From: Candidatus Vicinibacter affinis
GTDB taxonomy: Bacteria; Bacteroidota; Bacteroidia; Chitinophagales; Saprospiraceae
Assembly: GCA_016714365.1 (NCBI GenBank)
Contig: JADJNH010000005.1
Span: 1,712,501-1,776,500 of the forward strand
Direction: 5' to 3'
DNA length: 64,000 nt
The translations under genes were made by a program, and so were the position numbers. How positions within the stretch are numbered: the stretch's first letter is position 1; each line of letters starts with the position of its first letter. Below the pieces are notes generated by a model. It was not told where the DNA came from. It did not search any database and saw only the letters and a program-made list of their open reading frames with translations. Positions 1-9,755 of this stretch are shown here, one piece after another.

Positions 1-2958
1 TGAAACATTAATGGCATACTTGGTTTCATTGTATAAATCCTTGTGCAGGTTCTGATCAGGAAGATGGAGATTGTATTTGAATTTTTTAAAAACCCGGATG
101 GTGTCTGTAAGAGAAACATAACATTCCGGTTGTAAATCAAACCACAGTTGGTGCTGAAACAATTCAAAGTCCTGATTCAAATTAAATTGATCAAACTGGA
201 TCATAGTATAGCCCGCACTGTCCCATACAAATGGTGCTAAATAACTGGTGTCATAGGCTAGATTCAATGGCGAGGGAACGCGGAATACCTTTGCATAATT
301 AGGTGCATTGTTTAGGAATTTGAAAAATGGAGGGATCACAATTTTAACCTGATCAATGAGATAAGTATTCCTGAACTCATTGATGAATGGGTCCGGATTT
401 TCAGGATAATTTCCATATGTATCCAGAGAAGTTTCTAAGCGGAAATTACCACAGACAGATAAGTATGGCGAACTGCCTCTGAAATTTGGATCTTTGTAGT
501 AATCTTGTCGAAGAAAAGTGCTGCCCACAGATGGTTTGCCGGAAAATGTATTGATGGTGACCGGTTTTTGTACCTGCATGTTGCATCCATCCTGTGCATA
601 AGTAAGGTCTGCATAGACGGTTGATTTTAACCATTGTGTAATTTCAAATGGATTGATCACACCCTTCAGCACAAATACGATGGAATCCCTGGTGCTTAAA
701 CTACCATTCAGACAAGTTCCGAATAATGCGGATAAATTAAGCTGTCTTAAAAAATAATGATAATAATTATTGGTGGCCTGGCTATAAAAATCCGCACCAA
801 GTGGATTGATGCATGTGGACCAACGGTTGGTTTCGCCATCAAAATATTTTAAGGTATCTGTAAGCCAGGTAACCTGCTTTATAGTATCGTATTTTCCATT
901 GATGTAATAAATCAATGGGGCAATAGCTAATTTGAAAAGTATATTTGAAAAATTGGCATTGCATAATACTTCCACCGGGATGTACATAAGAAAAGTATCT
1001 TGGGTGAAGAAGTAATTATGATTGAGTGAGTCAAAATTAGGATTGACTTTTATGGTTTTAGTTGAATCAGTAAAGCCTACAGTCAATCTTTTAAAAGTGA
1101 TGTCTCCAATAACCAATTGTCCGGGAGAATTTACGCCAATGACAGTAGTGTCACAGACGACCGGGAAAGCTGGTGTGGATCCACAATACAGCGGTATTTT
1201 CTGATAGCAACCGTCTCCACAAAAATAATCTGCTTCAATGCGAATGTTGTATCTGGGTCCACCGCTTCCCAAACAAAAAGTACAATTGGTATTTACGCCA
1301 CCCGAACCTGAGGAAGGATCACAATGGAATTTCAAAGGAATACCGACTATAAAATTACTCGTGTCTGCAGTTAAATAAATGACATTCGCATTTTTTCTAT
1401 AAGGGGTAGGGTTTCCATTAATGGTGATGATGGTTCCGGGTAATAATTCTACGGATGGAGGAAGTGTAATCCTCACGCTTGCACTGTCCCGTGTACATTC
1501 ATCTAAAAAATGATATTGATTTTTATAAAGATAAAATTGGATGGTGTCCTTCTCTTCATCCACATAAACACTCTGAAATCTTAAAGTCGAAACACTGGGT
1601 TGATACCAGTAATAACTTTGATTGTACACATATCCTTCATAGGTTCCGGGTTTGTCACAGTAGTTGTTAAACCCTGCTTCTAATTTCATGGTGCGTCGAT
1701 CAAAAACCTGACCGTCACAATCAAAATTCAGGCATGAGGGATCTAAGGAATATTTTATTTTAAAATCCAGAGTATCATTTGGTCTTAGATCATCGTAATA
1801 TCCATCGCCGTCCAGATCATCTAATCCGCCGGGACCATCTGGATCTGTAGTAAGTCTTCTGAAATCCAGTCCGTATCCGGTGAATCCAATTTGTGTGATG
1901 GGGATCAGTTTTCCCGAAATTCTTATTTCAGTAATTTTGAGACAATCATCTTTAAGCGGAGCGGTGTATTGACCATTTTGAATCAGTGACCAGCCCAGAT
2001 TAATATATAGATCAAACATACTATTTCCCAATTCAAAAGAACCTTTGTTGGAATAGTTGGATATACGGAGATTTGATTCACCCCGTTTGCAAGGGGTTGC
2101 AAATTTTTGTGTATCCTGAACGACAACCAAGGTCGGCGTTCCGACCGGGACCAATAAGTTGACATTTTCCTGTACAGAAAATTCGCATTTCAATTTGCCA
2201 CAGGAAACTAAAAATTTATGATTGATTTTGAATTCTGTTTCACAGGCATTGAGATTTACTTCCTGAATGATCACCATCGATTCTCCCCGTTCAAAAAATT
2301 CATTGAAATTTCCAATTTGTGTAAAATCAGACGGATTAAAAAACAAGGTATCGCCCGAGGAACTTAGTTGACCAAGATTTGAATTCAAAATGGTCATTTT
2401 GTCATTTCCTACCACAAAAATGGTGAAGGAATCCAGGGCCACCTGACCTATGTTCACAATGGAGTATTTCTTCTTAAATTTTTTGTCGACTTCATCGTAA
2501 TACAATCCAAGGTTTGCAATGCTGATTTGTGGACTGTAAATCTGGGTAAGCTGTTTGTTGGTTGCTAAATTAATTCCATTCCAAATGAATTGTGTGTAAA
2601 AGCTATCTGCATGACTTTTTGCGGAACAGACATGATCCATCCAAAATTGAAAACTGGTCGTCTCACAAATGTCTAGAAAGGACAATTGAAATTGTGGACC
2701 CGATGGATGTTGGGCATTTTTGAGCGAGACCTGATTTCCACTTAAACTGTTAGGGCGAAAAGTAAAATGATTATTTGCAAAAAATTGAATATCTGCATTC
2801 CTTACGGGTGTTTTGCCTTCATTGGTAATGCGAATTTCTACCGGGAGGCCCTGGCATTGCTCTGTATTGAGTGGCAGCGACATGCTGATTGAAATCTGGC
2901 CTGAGAGTTTAAGCCAGAAGACGCAGAGGAGGAAGCTAAAATAGAGGCTTTTGTTCAT
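1..2958 (-). CDS. Large secreted surface protein, 5' part (C-terminus outside window)
   Basis: The frame is open from an ATG at 2958 through the left edge: 986 codons with no stop, so the gene is cut by the window. Residues 1-21 form a signal peptide (Lys3, long hydrophobic core, likely cleavage before Gln). The mature part is rich in Asn, Thr, Ser and Tyr, looks like stacked beta domains with scattered Cys pairs, and has no catalytic motif that I can see. An acidic stretch at about residues 372-390 (containing DLDGDGYYDD) resembles calcium-binding Asp-rich turns. Size and composition fit the giant surface/adhesin proteins of Bacteroidota that end in a T9SS sorting domain, but that domain would lie outside, so the export route is inferred. 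An upstream ATG at 2963 is in another frame. Function unknown. Confidence 0.8.
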   Translation of the reverse strand, partial: MNKSLYFSFLLCVFWLKLSGQISISMSLPLNTEQCQGLPVEIRITNEGKTPVRNADIQFFANNHFTFRPNSLSGNQVSLKNAQHPSGPQFQLSFLDICETTSFQFWMDHVCSAKSHADSFYTQFIWNGINLATNKQLTQIYSPQISIANLGLYYDEVDKKFKKKYSIVNIGQVALDSFTIFVVGNDKMTILNSNLGQLSSSGDTLFFNPSDFTQIGNFNEFFERGESMVIIQEVNLNACETEFKINHKFLVSCGKLKCEFSVQENVNLLVPVGTPTLVVVQDTQKFATPCKRGESNLRISNYSNKGSFELGNSMFDLYINLGWSLIQNGQYTAPLKDDCLKITEIRISGKLIPITQIGFTGYGLDFRRLTTDPDGPGGLDDLDGDGYYDDLRPNDTLDFKIKYSLDPSCLNFDCDGQVFDRRTMKLEAGFNNYCDKPGTYEGYVYNQSYYWYQPSVSTLRFQSVYVDEEKDTIQFYLYKNQYHFLDECTRDSASVRITLPPSVELLPGTIITINGNPTPYRKNANVIYLTADTSNFIVGIPLKFHCDPSSGSGGVNTNCTFCLGSGGPRYNIRIEADYFCGDGCYQKIPLYCGSTPAFPVVCDTTVIGVNSPGQLVIGDITFKRLTVGFTDSTKTIKVNPNFDSLNHNYFFTQDTFLMYIPVEVLCNANFSNILFKLAIAPLIYYINGKYDTIKQVTWLTDTLKYFDGETNRWSTCINPLGADFYSQATNNYYHYFLRQLNLSALFGTCLNGSLSTRDSIVFVLKGVINPFEITQWLKSTVYADLTYAQDGCNMQVQKPVTINTFSGKPSVGSTFLRQDYYKDPNFRGSSPYLSVCGNFRLETSLDTYGNYPENPDPFINEFRNTYLIDQVKIVIPPFFKFLNNAPNYAKVFRVPSPLNLAYDTSYLAPFVWDSAGYTMIQFDQFNLNQDFELFQHQLWFDLQPECYVSLTDTIRVFKKFKYNLHLPDQNLHKDLYNETKYAINVS

Positions 2959-3151
2959 GGCATGTAAAATTAATACATTTACGCCATGTCAGGTTTTTTT
3001 ATGAAAAACAATCTAAAGTTAGAATTACGGCTCAACCTGCTCTTTTGTAATTCAACCAACTGGTTTTGAGATAAGAGGTAGGATCTTCCTAAATGGAAGT
3101 ATTTCAGATTCGATTTCAATAGGTACTAATCCAGGCTCAAGAGGCAAAGAA

Positions 3152-4927
3152 TTATTCTTTCTTCTGAATAGCTATCCATCGGTTCACTTTATTTTCCAAA
3201 ACTTTGATCGGCAGACAACCAGCTTCCAGAATCTGATTGTGGAAACTTTTGAAATCAAAATTATTTCCCAACTCTTTCTGAGCTTTTTCTCTAAGTTCTA
3301 TGATCTTAAGTTGGCCTATTTTATAGGAAAGGGCCTGTCCCGGAATGGCCATGTAGCGCTCAATCTCTGCAATGATGCTCTCTTCCGGTTCTGCTTCATT
3401 GGATTTGGAATATTCTATGGCTTGCTCTCTGGTCCAACCTTTGACGTGTATTCCAACATCCACCACCAAGCGAATGGCACGATGCATCTCGCTGCTCAGC
3501 ATACCGAAATATTGGTAAGGATCCGTGTACAGTCCAAGTTCCTTTCCCAGACTTTCGCAATACAATGCCCAGCCTTCTCCATACACACCATACCAGGAAA
3601 ATTTTCTAAAATCAGGGAGCAGTGAATTTTCTTGCTGAAGTGATATCTGATAGTGATGTCCTGGAATAGCCTCGTGTAGAAAAAGAGCTTCTCCTCCTAA
3701 AACATTGTAAGTGGCTACATTCGGAATAGGTACATAAAATATACCGGGTCTGCTGCCATCGGCAGTGCCCTGCTGATATTCTGCGCTGGCTGATGCTTCT
3801 CTGAAAGCTTCCGTACGTCTGATTTCAAATCTGGATTTTGGAACCAGATCAAACATTTTTTTGAGTTGTGGTTGCATCACTTTTTCCAATCCCGCATACC
3901 ACGAAATCACTTCCTCCGGTTTTTGGAAAGGCATAAACTTTTTATCCGTCCGCATAAAATCAAAGAACCCATTCAAGTCACCTTTAAACCCAACTGCCGT
4001 TTTTACTTTTTCCATTTCACTGCGAATCCGGGCTACCTCCTTTTCACCCAAGGAAAAAATCTCCTCCGCAGTCATATCCGTCGTAGTCCAATATTTAATC
4101 AGTTGCTGGTAACGTTCTTTTCCTCCCGGAATTTCTGAATAACCGTAAGAGCTTCTACCTTTTGGTAAGTATTCTTTCTCGTAGAAATCAGCCATTTTAC
4201 TGAATGCCGGGACTAATTTTTCCATGATGGCTTTCTTAAAGTCTTCCTTAATTCTGGTCTGTTCTTCTGCAGTAAAAGAGGAAGGCATATTTTTAACAGG
4301 ACCGTAATAAAGACTTTTCTCAGGGTCCGTTACCACAAGTTCTTTAAACTGAGGGATGATTTTAAGGATCAGAGATTTTGGCAGGACATAACCTTTCTCC
4401 ATTCCTGTGCGGGTAGAAACAAGGGCAGAATCGCACCACATTACGAATCTATCGATCCGGTGCAACCAGTTGTCATAATCTTTGACGGTTTTAAACGGTT
4501 GCGTGCCGCTGCCGGAACCAAACTGGCCGAAAGTCAATGGTAAGCTCCAGAATTGATTGACCGGCATGTAATGATCGGGAAATTCAAGACCTGATAATCT
4601 GATGTCACATTCCCAATTGAGTATATCGTAACTGATGCGATCATTGGCATCCATTTTTTCAGGATCATAACCGGCCAATTTTTTCTTCAGGCCAACAAAA
4701 TAATTCTTGAGCTCTCTGCGAAATCCTTCTGTAACATCCAACGTAAGCAAATCATTAAAACCCTCTGCTCCCTGGATAGTAGCCTCCATCGGAAAGAAAT
4801 GATGCTGGTCCTGATGATATTGCGCCACAAGATCCTTGAAGGGTAGGGCAGGAGTGTCATTTTGTTTTTCCTTAGGTCCGCAGGACAAAAATGATGTAAG
4901 GATGCAGGTTAAAAGAATGTGTTTCAT
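3152..4927 (-). CDS. DUF885 family metallohydrolase, lipoprotein
   Basis: A 591-residue protein of the DUF885 family, zinc-peptidase-like proteins related to carboxypeptidase folds. The key visible motif is HEAIPGHHYQ, with the metal-binding HE at residues 418-419 followed by the family-typical PGHH. The N-terminus is a lipoprotein signal with lipobox LSC at about residue 16, so the enzyme is probably anchored in the periplasm or outer membrane after lipidation. Length matches full-length family members (about 550-620). It stands alone: the genes on both sides are separated by 190-240 bases. A TANNTTTG box lies about 70 bases upstream of the start. Substrate is unknown for this family; peptidase activity is an inference from the motif. 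Confidence 0.88.
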   Translation of the reverse strand: MKHILLTCILTSFLSCGPKEKQNDTPALPFKDLVAQYHQDQHHFFPMEATIQGAEGFNDLLTLDVTEGFRRELKNYFVGLKKKLAGYDPEKMDANDRISYDILNWECDIRLSGLEFPDHYMPVNQFWSLPLTFGQFGSGSGTQPFKTVKDYDNWLHRIDRFVMWCDSALVSTRTGMEKGYVLPKSLILKIIPQFKELVVTDPEKSLYYGPVKNMPSSFTAEEQTRIKEDFKKAIMEKLVPAFSKMADFYEKEYLPKGRSSYGYSEIPGGKERYQQLIKYWTTTDMTAEEIFSLGEKEVARIRSEMEKVKTAVGFKGDLNGFFDFMRTDKKFMPFQKPEEVISWYAGLEKVMQPQLKKMFDLVPKSRFEIRRTEAFREASASAEYQQGTADGSRPGIFYVPIPNVATYNVLGGEALFLHEAIPGHHYQISLQQENSLLPDFRKFSWYGVYGEGWALYCESLGKELGLYTDPYQYFGMLSSEMHRAIRLVVDVGIHVKGWTREQAIEYSKSNEAEPEESIIAEIERYMAIPGQALSYKIGQLKIIELREKAQKELGNNFDFKSFHNQILEAGCLPIKVLENKVNRWIAIQKKE

Positions 4928-4995
4928 TTTAAATGAAATTGTGTGATTTTTAAAGTTGGAAAGTATTCAAATGGATACCGTTTAATACAATGGTA

Positions 4996-5003
4996 CAAAT
5001 CTA
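4996..5003 (-). promoter_or_regulatory. Candidate -7 promoter box (TAGATTTG)
   Basis: On the minus strand this reads TAGATTTG, an exact match to the Bacteroidota -7 consensus TANNTTTG, about 69 bases upstream of the DUF885 gene start. No good TTTG -33 box is seen at the usual spacing, so this is a weak call. Confidence 0.35.
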
Positions 5004-5164
5004 CGAATAATTTCGTACATTGAGACAATCTCTTTTTATAAAATATTTATTTAGAAAAAATTACCAGTAGTGAGGTTAGCAGCGGAGTGAAATTTTGAAT
5101 GCTAATCCTGCTGTAATTTTAATTGGTACCGAAAAAATATAGTGGTTATTTCTCGAGGCGTCTA

Positions 5165-5938
5165 TTAAAATACTTCATTGAGAAACTGGATCATGTGCTT
5201 CCAACTTCTTTTATCGGCCTTTTCATTGTAGGCAGCACCTCCTGTGGGGTCATTTCCAGCGGAAGGATCAGTGAAGGCATGCACCGCATCGGCGTAATAA
5301 ATCATTTGCCAGTCAGCTTTGGCTTGCTTCATTTCGTTCTGGAAGGCGGCAATATCTGCATCCGGTATGTAAAAATCATTGGCGCCATGACAAACCAATA
5401 CTTTCGGATTAATCTGCTGTATTTTTCTGGTGGTATCTCTTCCAAGGCCTCCATGAAAACTGACCACACCTTTGATGTTCATATTTTCTCTGGCTGCATT
5501 TAAGGCACCGGTTCCTCCAAAACAATATCCCATTACCACAATTTTTGATGGGTCAGCACCGGATTTTATCAATTGTTCCAATGCCAGTTTTATCCGACGA
5601 TTGTAGGCATCTGTATTGGTCTTGTAAAAAGTTGCATTGGTAATTGCCTCGCTTCTGTTTTTTGGATAATTACCCTCTCCATAAATATCTGCAATAAAGC
5701 AATAGTAACCCATGTCGCTTATTTTGAGGGCAGTTTCTTTGGCATGTTTATCTATTCCCATCCAGGCGGGAAGAATTAGGATTCCTGCTTTTTGTTTGCT
5801 TTGTTTTTTTGGACGGGATGAAAGGCCGTTTAGTGTTTGCTTTTCATCTTTATATTTCACAGGTTTCAATTGGCCAAATGAGTTAATACCTAAAGTCATT
5901 GTTATTATGGAGACTAAAAGTGAATTTTGGATATTCAT
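5165..5938 (-). CDS. Secreted dienelactone hydrolase family protein
   Basis: An alpha/beta hydrolase of the dienelactone hydrolase family (257 residues, usual size about 230-270). The nucleophile elbow is GYCFGG with Cys139 in place of Ser, as in true dienelactone hydrolases; the other triad members fit Asp188 (HGANDFY) and His220 (DAVHAFT). An N-terminal signal peptide of about 22 residues ending before Gln (NSFGQ) sends it to the periplasm or outside, whereas classical clcD enzymes are cytosolic. No aromatic-degradation genes lie nearby, so a role in chloroaromatic catabolism is not supported; the substrate is unknown. The gene is monocistronic by spacing, with an AT-rich gap of 246 bases after it. 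Confidence 0.88.
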   Translation of the reverse strand: MNIQNSLLVSIITMTLGINSFGQLKPVKYKDEKQTLNGLSSRPKKQSKQKAGILILPAWMGIDKHAKETALKISDMGYYCFIADIYGEGNYPKNRSEAITNATFYKTNTDAYNRRIKLALEQLIKSGADPSKIVVMGYCFGGTGALNAARENMNIKGVVSFHGGLGRDTTRKIQQINPKVLVCHGANDFYIPDADIAAFQNEMKQAKADWQMIYYADAVHAFTDPSAGNDPTGGAAYNEKADKRSWKHMIQFLNEVF

Positions 5939-6184
5939 GAATTAATATATTACAAAGATTTATAATTCTAAAATAGGGTTAAAACAAAATATTAAGCGAC
6001 AAAATTAATATTTTTATACTACAATTTTCAATATTAAAATATTTTAATTTAATATTTATTATATTTTTTTATTTAATTTAATATAAGTCAGGTATTATTT
6101 TTTTTGTTAGTAAAAAATCGGGTTTAATTTTAATGCATTTAAATCCAATTTTATGTGGTATTTATGAATTTAGATAATGGTAAT

Positions 6185-8146
6185 TCATTTTTCAAAATCA
6201 AGGAGTTTTAAGCTTGTAAGAATAACAAGAATTGTTACTCCTACATCAGCTGAAATTGCAAAAACCAAATTACTATATCCAGTAAAAGCCATTGCTATAA
6301 AAATCAATTTAACCGCTATTGCCCCGATGGTGTTGAATTTTATTCTTTTCAATGTTTTTTTACTTAAACGAATGAGAAATGGAATGAGTGAAAGCTTGTC
6401 GTTCATCAATGCTATGTTCGCGGTTTCTATTGCTGTGTCGCTACCTGCTGCTCCCATTGCTATGCCTACGGTGGATTGTGCTAAAGCTGGTGCATCGTTT
6501 ATGCCATCGCCTACCATTGCTACGAATTTATACTGCAATAAAAGTTCTTTGATTTTGTCGGCTTTGTTTTCGGGTAACATATTTCCGAATATTTTTTTGA
6601 TTCCTACTTGTTCTGCTACAAATTTTGCTGCGTTGCTGTGGTCGCCCGTGAGCATTACTGGTTCAATATTCAATGTTCTAATTTCTTTTAATGCTGCCGC
6701 ACTATCAGGTTTAATTTCGTCCATCAATCCAATAATTCCTGCCACACCTTTACCAAAACTCACCACCACACTTGTCTTACCTTGTGATGCAAGTTGCTCT
6801 ACAATTTTTTCAGCTTCGTTGTCGCTGTATTGATGTTCTTTTATAAATTCCAACTTGCCCACATAAATTGTTTTGTCCTCACATACCAAACATTTTGCTG
6901 TTGCTCCTTTGCCCAATACACTTTTAAATGCTTCGGTTTTGTGTGGTTCAAATCCTTCCTTTTTACTTGCATCAACAATAGCTTGTGCTAATGGATGTTC
7001 ACTGAAAATTTCTGCTCCTGAGGTGCATGCCAAAAGTTCTTCTCGGCTTGTTCCGTTCAACGGAAAAATATCTGAAACAATCGGGTTGCCAAAAGTGATG
7101 GTTCGTGTTTTGTCTAACGCAATTGCTTTGATGTTTGCAAGGGCTTCAATGTATTTTCCACCTTTTACCAATGCTCCTTTTGCTGATGCATTTCCGATTG
7201 CTGCATAGATTGCTACAGGGGTAGAGATAACCAATGCACAGGGACAAGCGATTACTAAAAGTGTAATTGCTTGTTGCAACCAATGGTTAAAATCTAATTG
7301 CATTGCAAATACAGGAATTACGAAAACCAAAATTGCCATTGCAATAATGGAAGGTGTGTAATACTTTGAAAATTTCTGAATGAATTTTTGTGTTTCGCTT
7401 TTGTTGGCTGATGCTTCAAAGGTGAGGCGAATGATTTTTGAAAAAGTAGTGTCAATAGAAAGCTTTGTTGTTTCTAATTCTATGAAACCATTTTTGTTTA
7501 GTGTTCCTGCAAAAAGATTATCGCCTTTGTGTTTGTCTTTTGGAATGGGTTCGCCTGTAATGGCTGCTTCATCAACACTGGTTTCGCCTGAAATTATTTT
7601 TCCGTCAAGGGGTATCATTTCACCTGGTTTTATTTGAATGATTGTTCCGACTGAAATTTTATCAATTGAAAAAAAATCATTCTGTGCTTTTACAAATGCA
7701 GTTTTGGGTGCTTTGCTCACCAATTCATCTAATGACGATTTTGAATTTTCTATTCCAATATCTTCTAAGCGTTCACCTAAAACATACAACACTATTACAA
7801 CTGCTGCTTCGGGATATTCGCCTAAATAAAATGCTCCGATAACTGCAATGGTCATTAGTAAATTGATACTACTGAATTGGAGTTTGAAGATTGCTTTTAC
7901 TCCGTTCCACAAAACATTTTTGCCAATGCTGAGAATAAAAGCAGCAAAGACTAAAGGTGCATATGGCATTGGTATGTTTATGCCGAGAATGGAGAGGATT
8001 TCTAACGTAACTACTATAGCAATTGTAGAAAGAAGAATGAGGAATTTTTTATCTTTTAACGGTAAGTTCATTTTTTCAATGGATTTTAATAATGGCCAAT
8101 ATATCTTCAGATTTGTTAATTTGTTTAAATGGAGAAAATTGTACAT
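6185..8146 (-). CDS. Heavy-metal translocating P1B-type ATPase
   Basis: A P-type ATPase exporting a soft or transition metal from the cytosol. Numbering from the longest in-frame TTG start (8161), motifs are TGEP in the actuator domain, the metal-binding CPC at residues 306-308 in the membrane, the phosphorylated Asp350 in DKTRT, a SEHPLA His-Pro motif, TGD, and GDGINDAPAL. The canonical DKTGT reads DKTRT here. There is no N-terminal HMA (GxxCxxC) domain. The CPC motif with an SEHPLA loop fits Zn/Cd/Pb-type (P1B-2) or Cu-type pumps; I cannot decide the metal. The start is uncertain: TTG 8161, ATG 8146 (used) or ATG 8071, the last just before the first membrane helix. It is the last gene of the czc-like operon, after a 290-base gap that shows nothing convincing. 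Confidence 0.92.
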   Translation of the reverse strand: MYNFLHLNKLTNLKIYWPLLKSIEKMNLPLKDKKFLILLSTIAIVVTLEILSILGINIPMPYAPLVFAAFILSIGKNVLWNGVKAIFKLQFSSINLLMTIAVIGAFYLGEYPEAAVVIVLYVLGERLEDIGIENSKSSLDELVSKAPKTAFVKAQNDFFSIDKISVGTIIQIKPGEMIPLDGKIISGETSVDEAAITGEPIPKDKHKGDNLFAGTLNKNGFIELETTKLSIDTTFSKIIRLTFEASANKSETQKFIQKFSKYYTPSIIAMAILVFVIPVFAMQLDFNHWLQQAITLLVIACPCALVISTPVAIYAAIGNASAKGALVKGGKYIEALANIKAIALDKTRTITFGNPIVSDIFPLNGTSREELLACTSGAEIFSEHPLAQAIVDASKKEGFEPHKTEAFKSVLGKGATAKCLVCEDKTIYVGKLEFIKEHQYSDNEAEKIVEQLASQGKTSVVVSFGKGVAGIIGLMDEIKPDSAAALKEIRTLNIEPVMLTGDHSNAAKFVAEQVGIKKIFGNMLPENKADKIKELLLQYKFVAMVGDGINDAPALAQSTVGIAMGAAGSDTAIETANIALMNDKLSLIPFLIRLSKKTLKRIKFNTIGAIAVKLIFIAMAFTGYSNLVFAISADVGVTILVILTSLKLLDFEK

Positions 8147-8450
8147 CGCTACTATTAACAACAGGAAATATTTGTTTAAGAGATTTTAAAATTACAACTA
8201 GATATCTGATAAATATGTCCGATGATTTCTAGAATGTTAATTATTTTTATACCGAAGGGCAACTTTTTCCAGTACAAATAAGAATTTGTAAATAGGTATG
8301 GTTGCCCAAGTATGTAAAAACATTTTAAAATTTGCCAAAAAAGCTGCAAGCGAACTTTGGAATTAACAATTAGAGCTTCTATTGGAGCTTTTTTATAAAT
8401 CTTTGTTAACTCAAAAGTTACTGAAGCGCTAAATTTCATTGTTAGAAATT

Positions 8451-9746
8451 TCAATGTGCATGCGCTTCGCCTTTGTTGTTCATTTTAGCCAAAATAAAAA
8501 ATGCTCCATTGACTACAACTTTGCTTTTGATTGGAATTTCTTTGAGCAAGTTAATTTCGCTATAACCTACATCGGATTTTCCTTTACGAACAGGGATTTT
8601 TTCGAAAGTTGTTCCTTCTTCTTTGTTGTGTTCGCCTTCTTTATGCTGACTTTCTTTCTCTCCATGTTCATGTTCATCGTGTTTGTGTTCGGCTGTTTCA
8701 GTTTCGCTATGGTGTTCTTCTTCCTTGTGAGCATCTGTAACAATAAAAATATAGTCCTGCCCCTCGTGGCTTACAATGGCGTTGGTTGGCACTGCATCTA
8801 CGGTGGCATTCTCTAAACTTACCAATGCAGTTATGCTCATTCCGTCAATCAATCCTTGTTTGTTTCCTTTTACCATTGCATGAACCGAAATAGCCTTGGT
8901 GTTTAGCTCAAAAGTATTGCTGATTGCATAAACCTCGGCATCGTATTCTTTGCCGGGGTTATTAGTGAGTGTAAAATGTATGATTTGTCCGACTTTTATT
9001 TTTTGTAAATCCTTTTCATATACATACAAATCAAGATGTAGTTGGCTGTTGTCCACAATTTCCACAATGGGATTATTACCATCAACATAGCTTCCGATGT
9101 TTACCTTCACATTACTTATACTTCCATTTATTGGGCTTACAATGCTTACTGTAGTTTTAATGTTTTCGCTTGTCAGCGAGTTGGTATTTATGCCAATTAA
9201 CTGTAATTGTTTTTGCAAACTTGCTTTTCTGGCTTTAATTGTTTTTAATTCTGCATCTGCTGACTGTAAATTTTTCAAAGCTCCAGCATTGCCCTGTTGC
9301 ATTTCTTTTTGTCGGGCAAATTCTAATTGCGCCAATTCTGCTTTTGAAGATATGCTTAAGAATTCTTCTTGCATGGTAATAAATGTATTGTTGGATATGG
9401 TAGCAATTACCTGTCCTTTTCTTACTGAATTTCCTGTTTGTACTAAAATTGAATTAATTATTCCGCCAAGAAAAGCTGTTGCATTTGCCCTGTTTTGATT
9501 TGGAACTTTTAAAATTCCGTTGGCTTTGAGTGAAGCGGTGAGTTGCTTTTTTTCGATACTACCAAGTTCAATTTTTATGGATTTCATTTGGTCGGCTGTA
9601 AGCATTGCTTTGTTGGGGCTTTCGTGTTCGTCATGAAATTCTTTTTCTCCAACGTGTGTATGTCCATCTTTTTCAGAATGAGTGTGGCAGGAGGTTAGAA
9701 TTATAACATTTGTTAAAATCGATATTATAAATTTTATATTTTTCAT
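8451..9746 (-). CDS. czcB: CzcB-like periplasmic adaptor of RND metal efflux, lipoprotein
   Basis: Membrane-fusion (HlyD/CzcB) adaptor linking the inner-membrane RND pump to the outer-membrane channel. It begins with a lipoprotein signal (lipobox LTSC near residue 20) and a His-rich segment directly after it. A barrel-sandwich/alpha-hairpin core follows: coiled-coil at about 130-190, lipoyl-like half (VSPINGSISNVKVNIGSYV) at about 205-225, then beta-barrel and membrane-proximal domains. A second His/Glu/Asp-rich loop sits near residues 345-385 and the protein ends in HAH. These loops are likely metal-binding, as in known Czc/Cus adaptors. The gene starts 10 bases after the stop of the czcA fusion, so the two are co-transcribed. 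431 residues is typical. Confidence 0.93.
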   Translation of the reverse strand: MKNIKFIISILTNVIILTSCHTHSEKDGHTHVGEKEFHDEHESPNKAMLTADQMKSIKIELGSIEKKQLTASLKANGILKVPNQNRANATAFLGGIINSILVQTGNSVRKGQVIATISNNTFITMQEEFLSISSKAELAQLEFARQKEMQQGNAGALKNLQSADAELKTIKARKASLQKQLQLIGINTNSLTSENIKTTVSIVSPINGSISNVKVNIGSYVDGNNPIVEIVDNSQLHLDLYVYEKDLQKIKVGQIIHFTLTNNPGKEYDAEVYAISNTFELNTKAISVHAMVKGNKQGLIDGMSITALVSLENATVDAVPTNAIVSHEGQDYIFIVTDAHKEEEHHSETETAEHKHDEHEHGEKESQHKEGEHNKEEGTTFEKIPVRKGKSDVGYSEINLLKEIPIKSKVVVNGAFFILAKMNNKGEAHAH

Positions 9747-9755
9747 TATGAAGAG

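Noticed and set aside
5939..6184. Very AT-rich gap between the hydrolase and the P-type ATPase
   Set aside because: Looked at as a possible origin or horizontal-transfer boundary, but no repeats, DnaA boxes or integrase signs are present.
8176..8454. 92-codon minus-strand ORF between czcB and the P-type ATPase
   Set aside because: Low-complexity AT-driven composition, overlaps the end of czcB, no signal or motif; probably chance.
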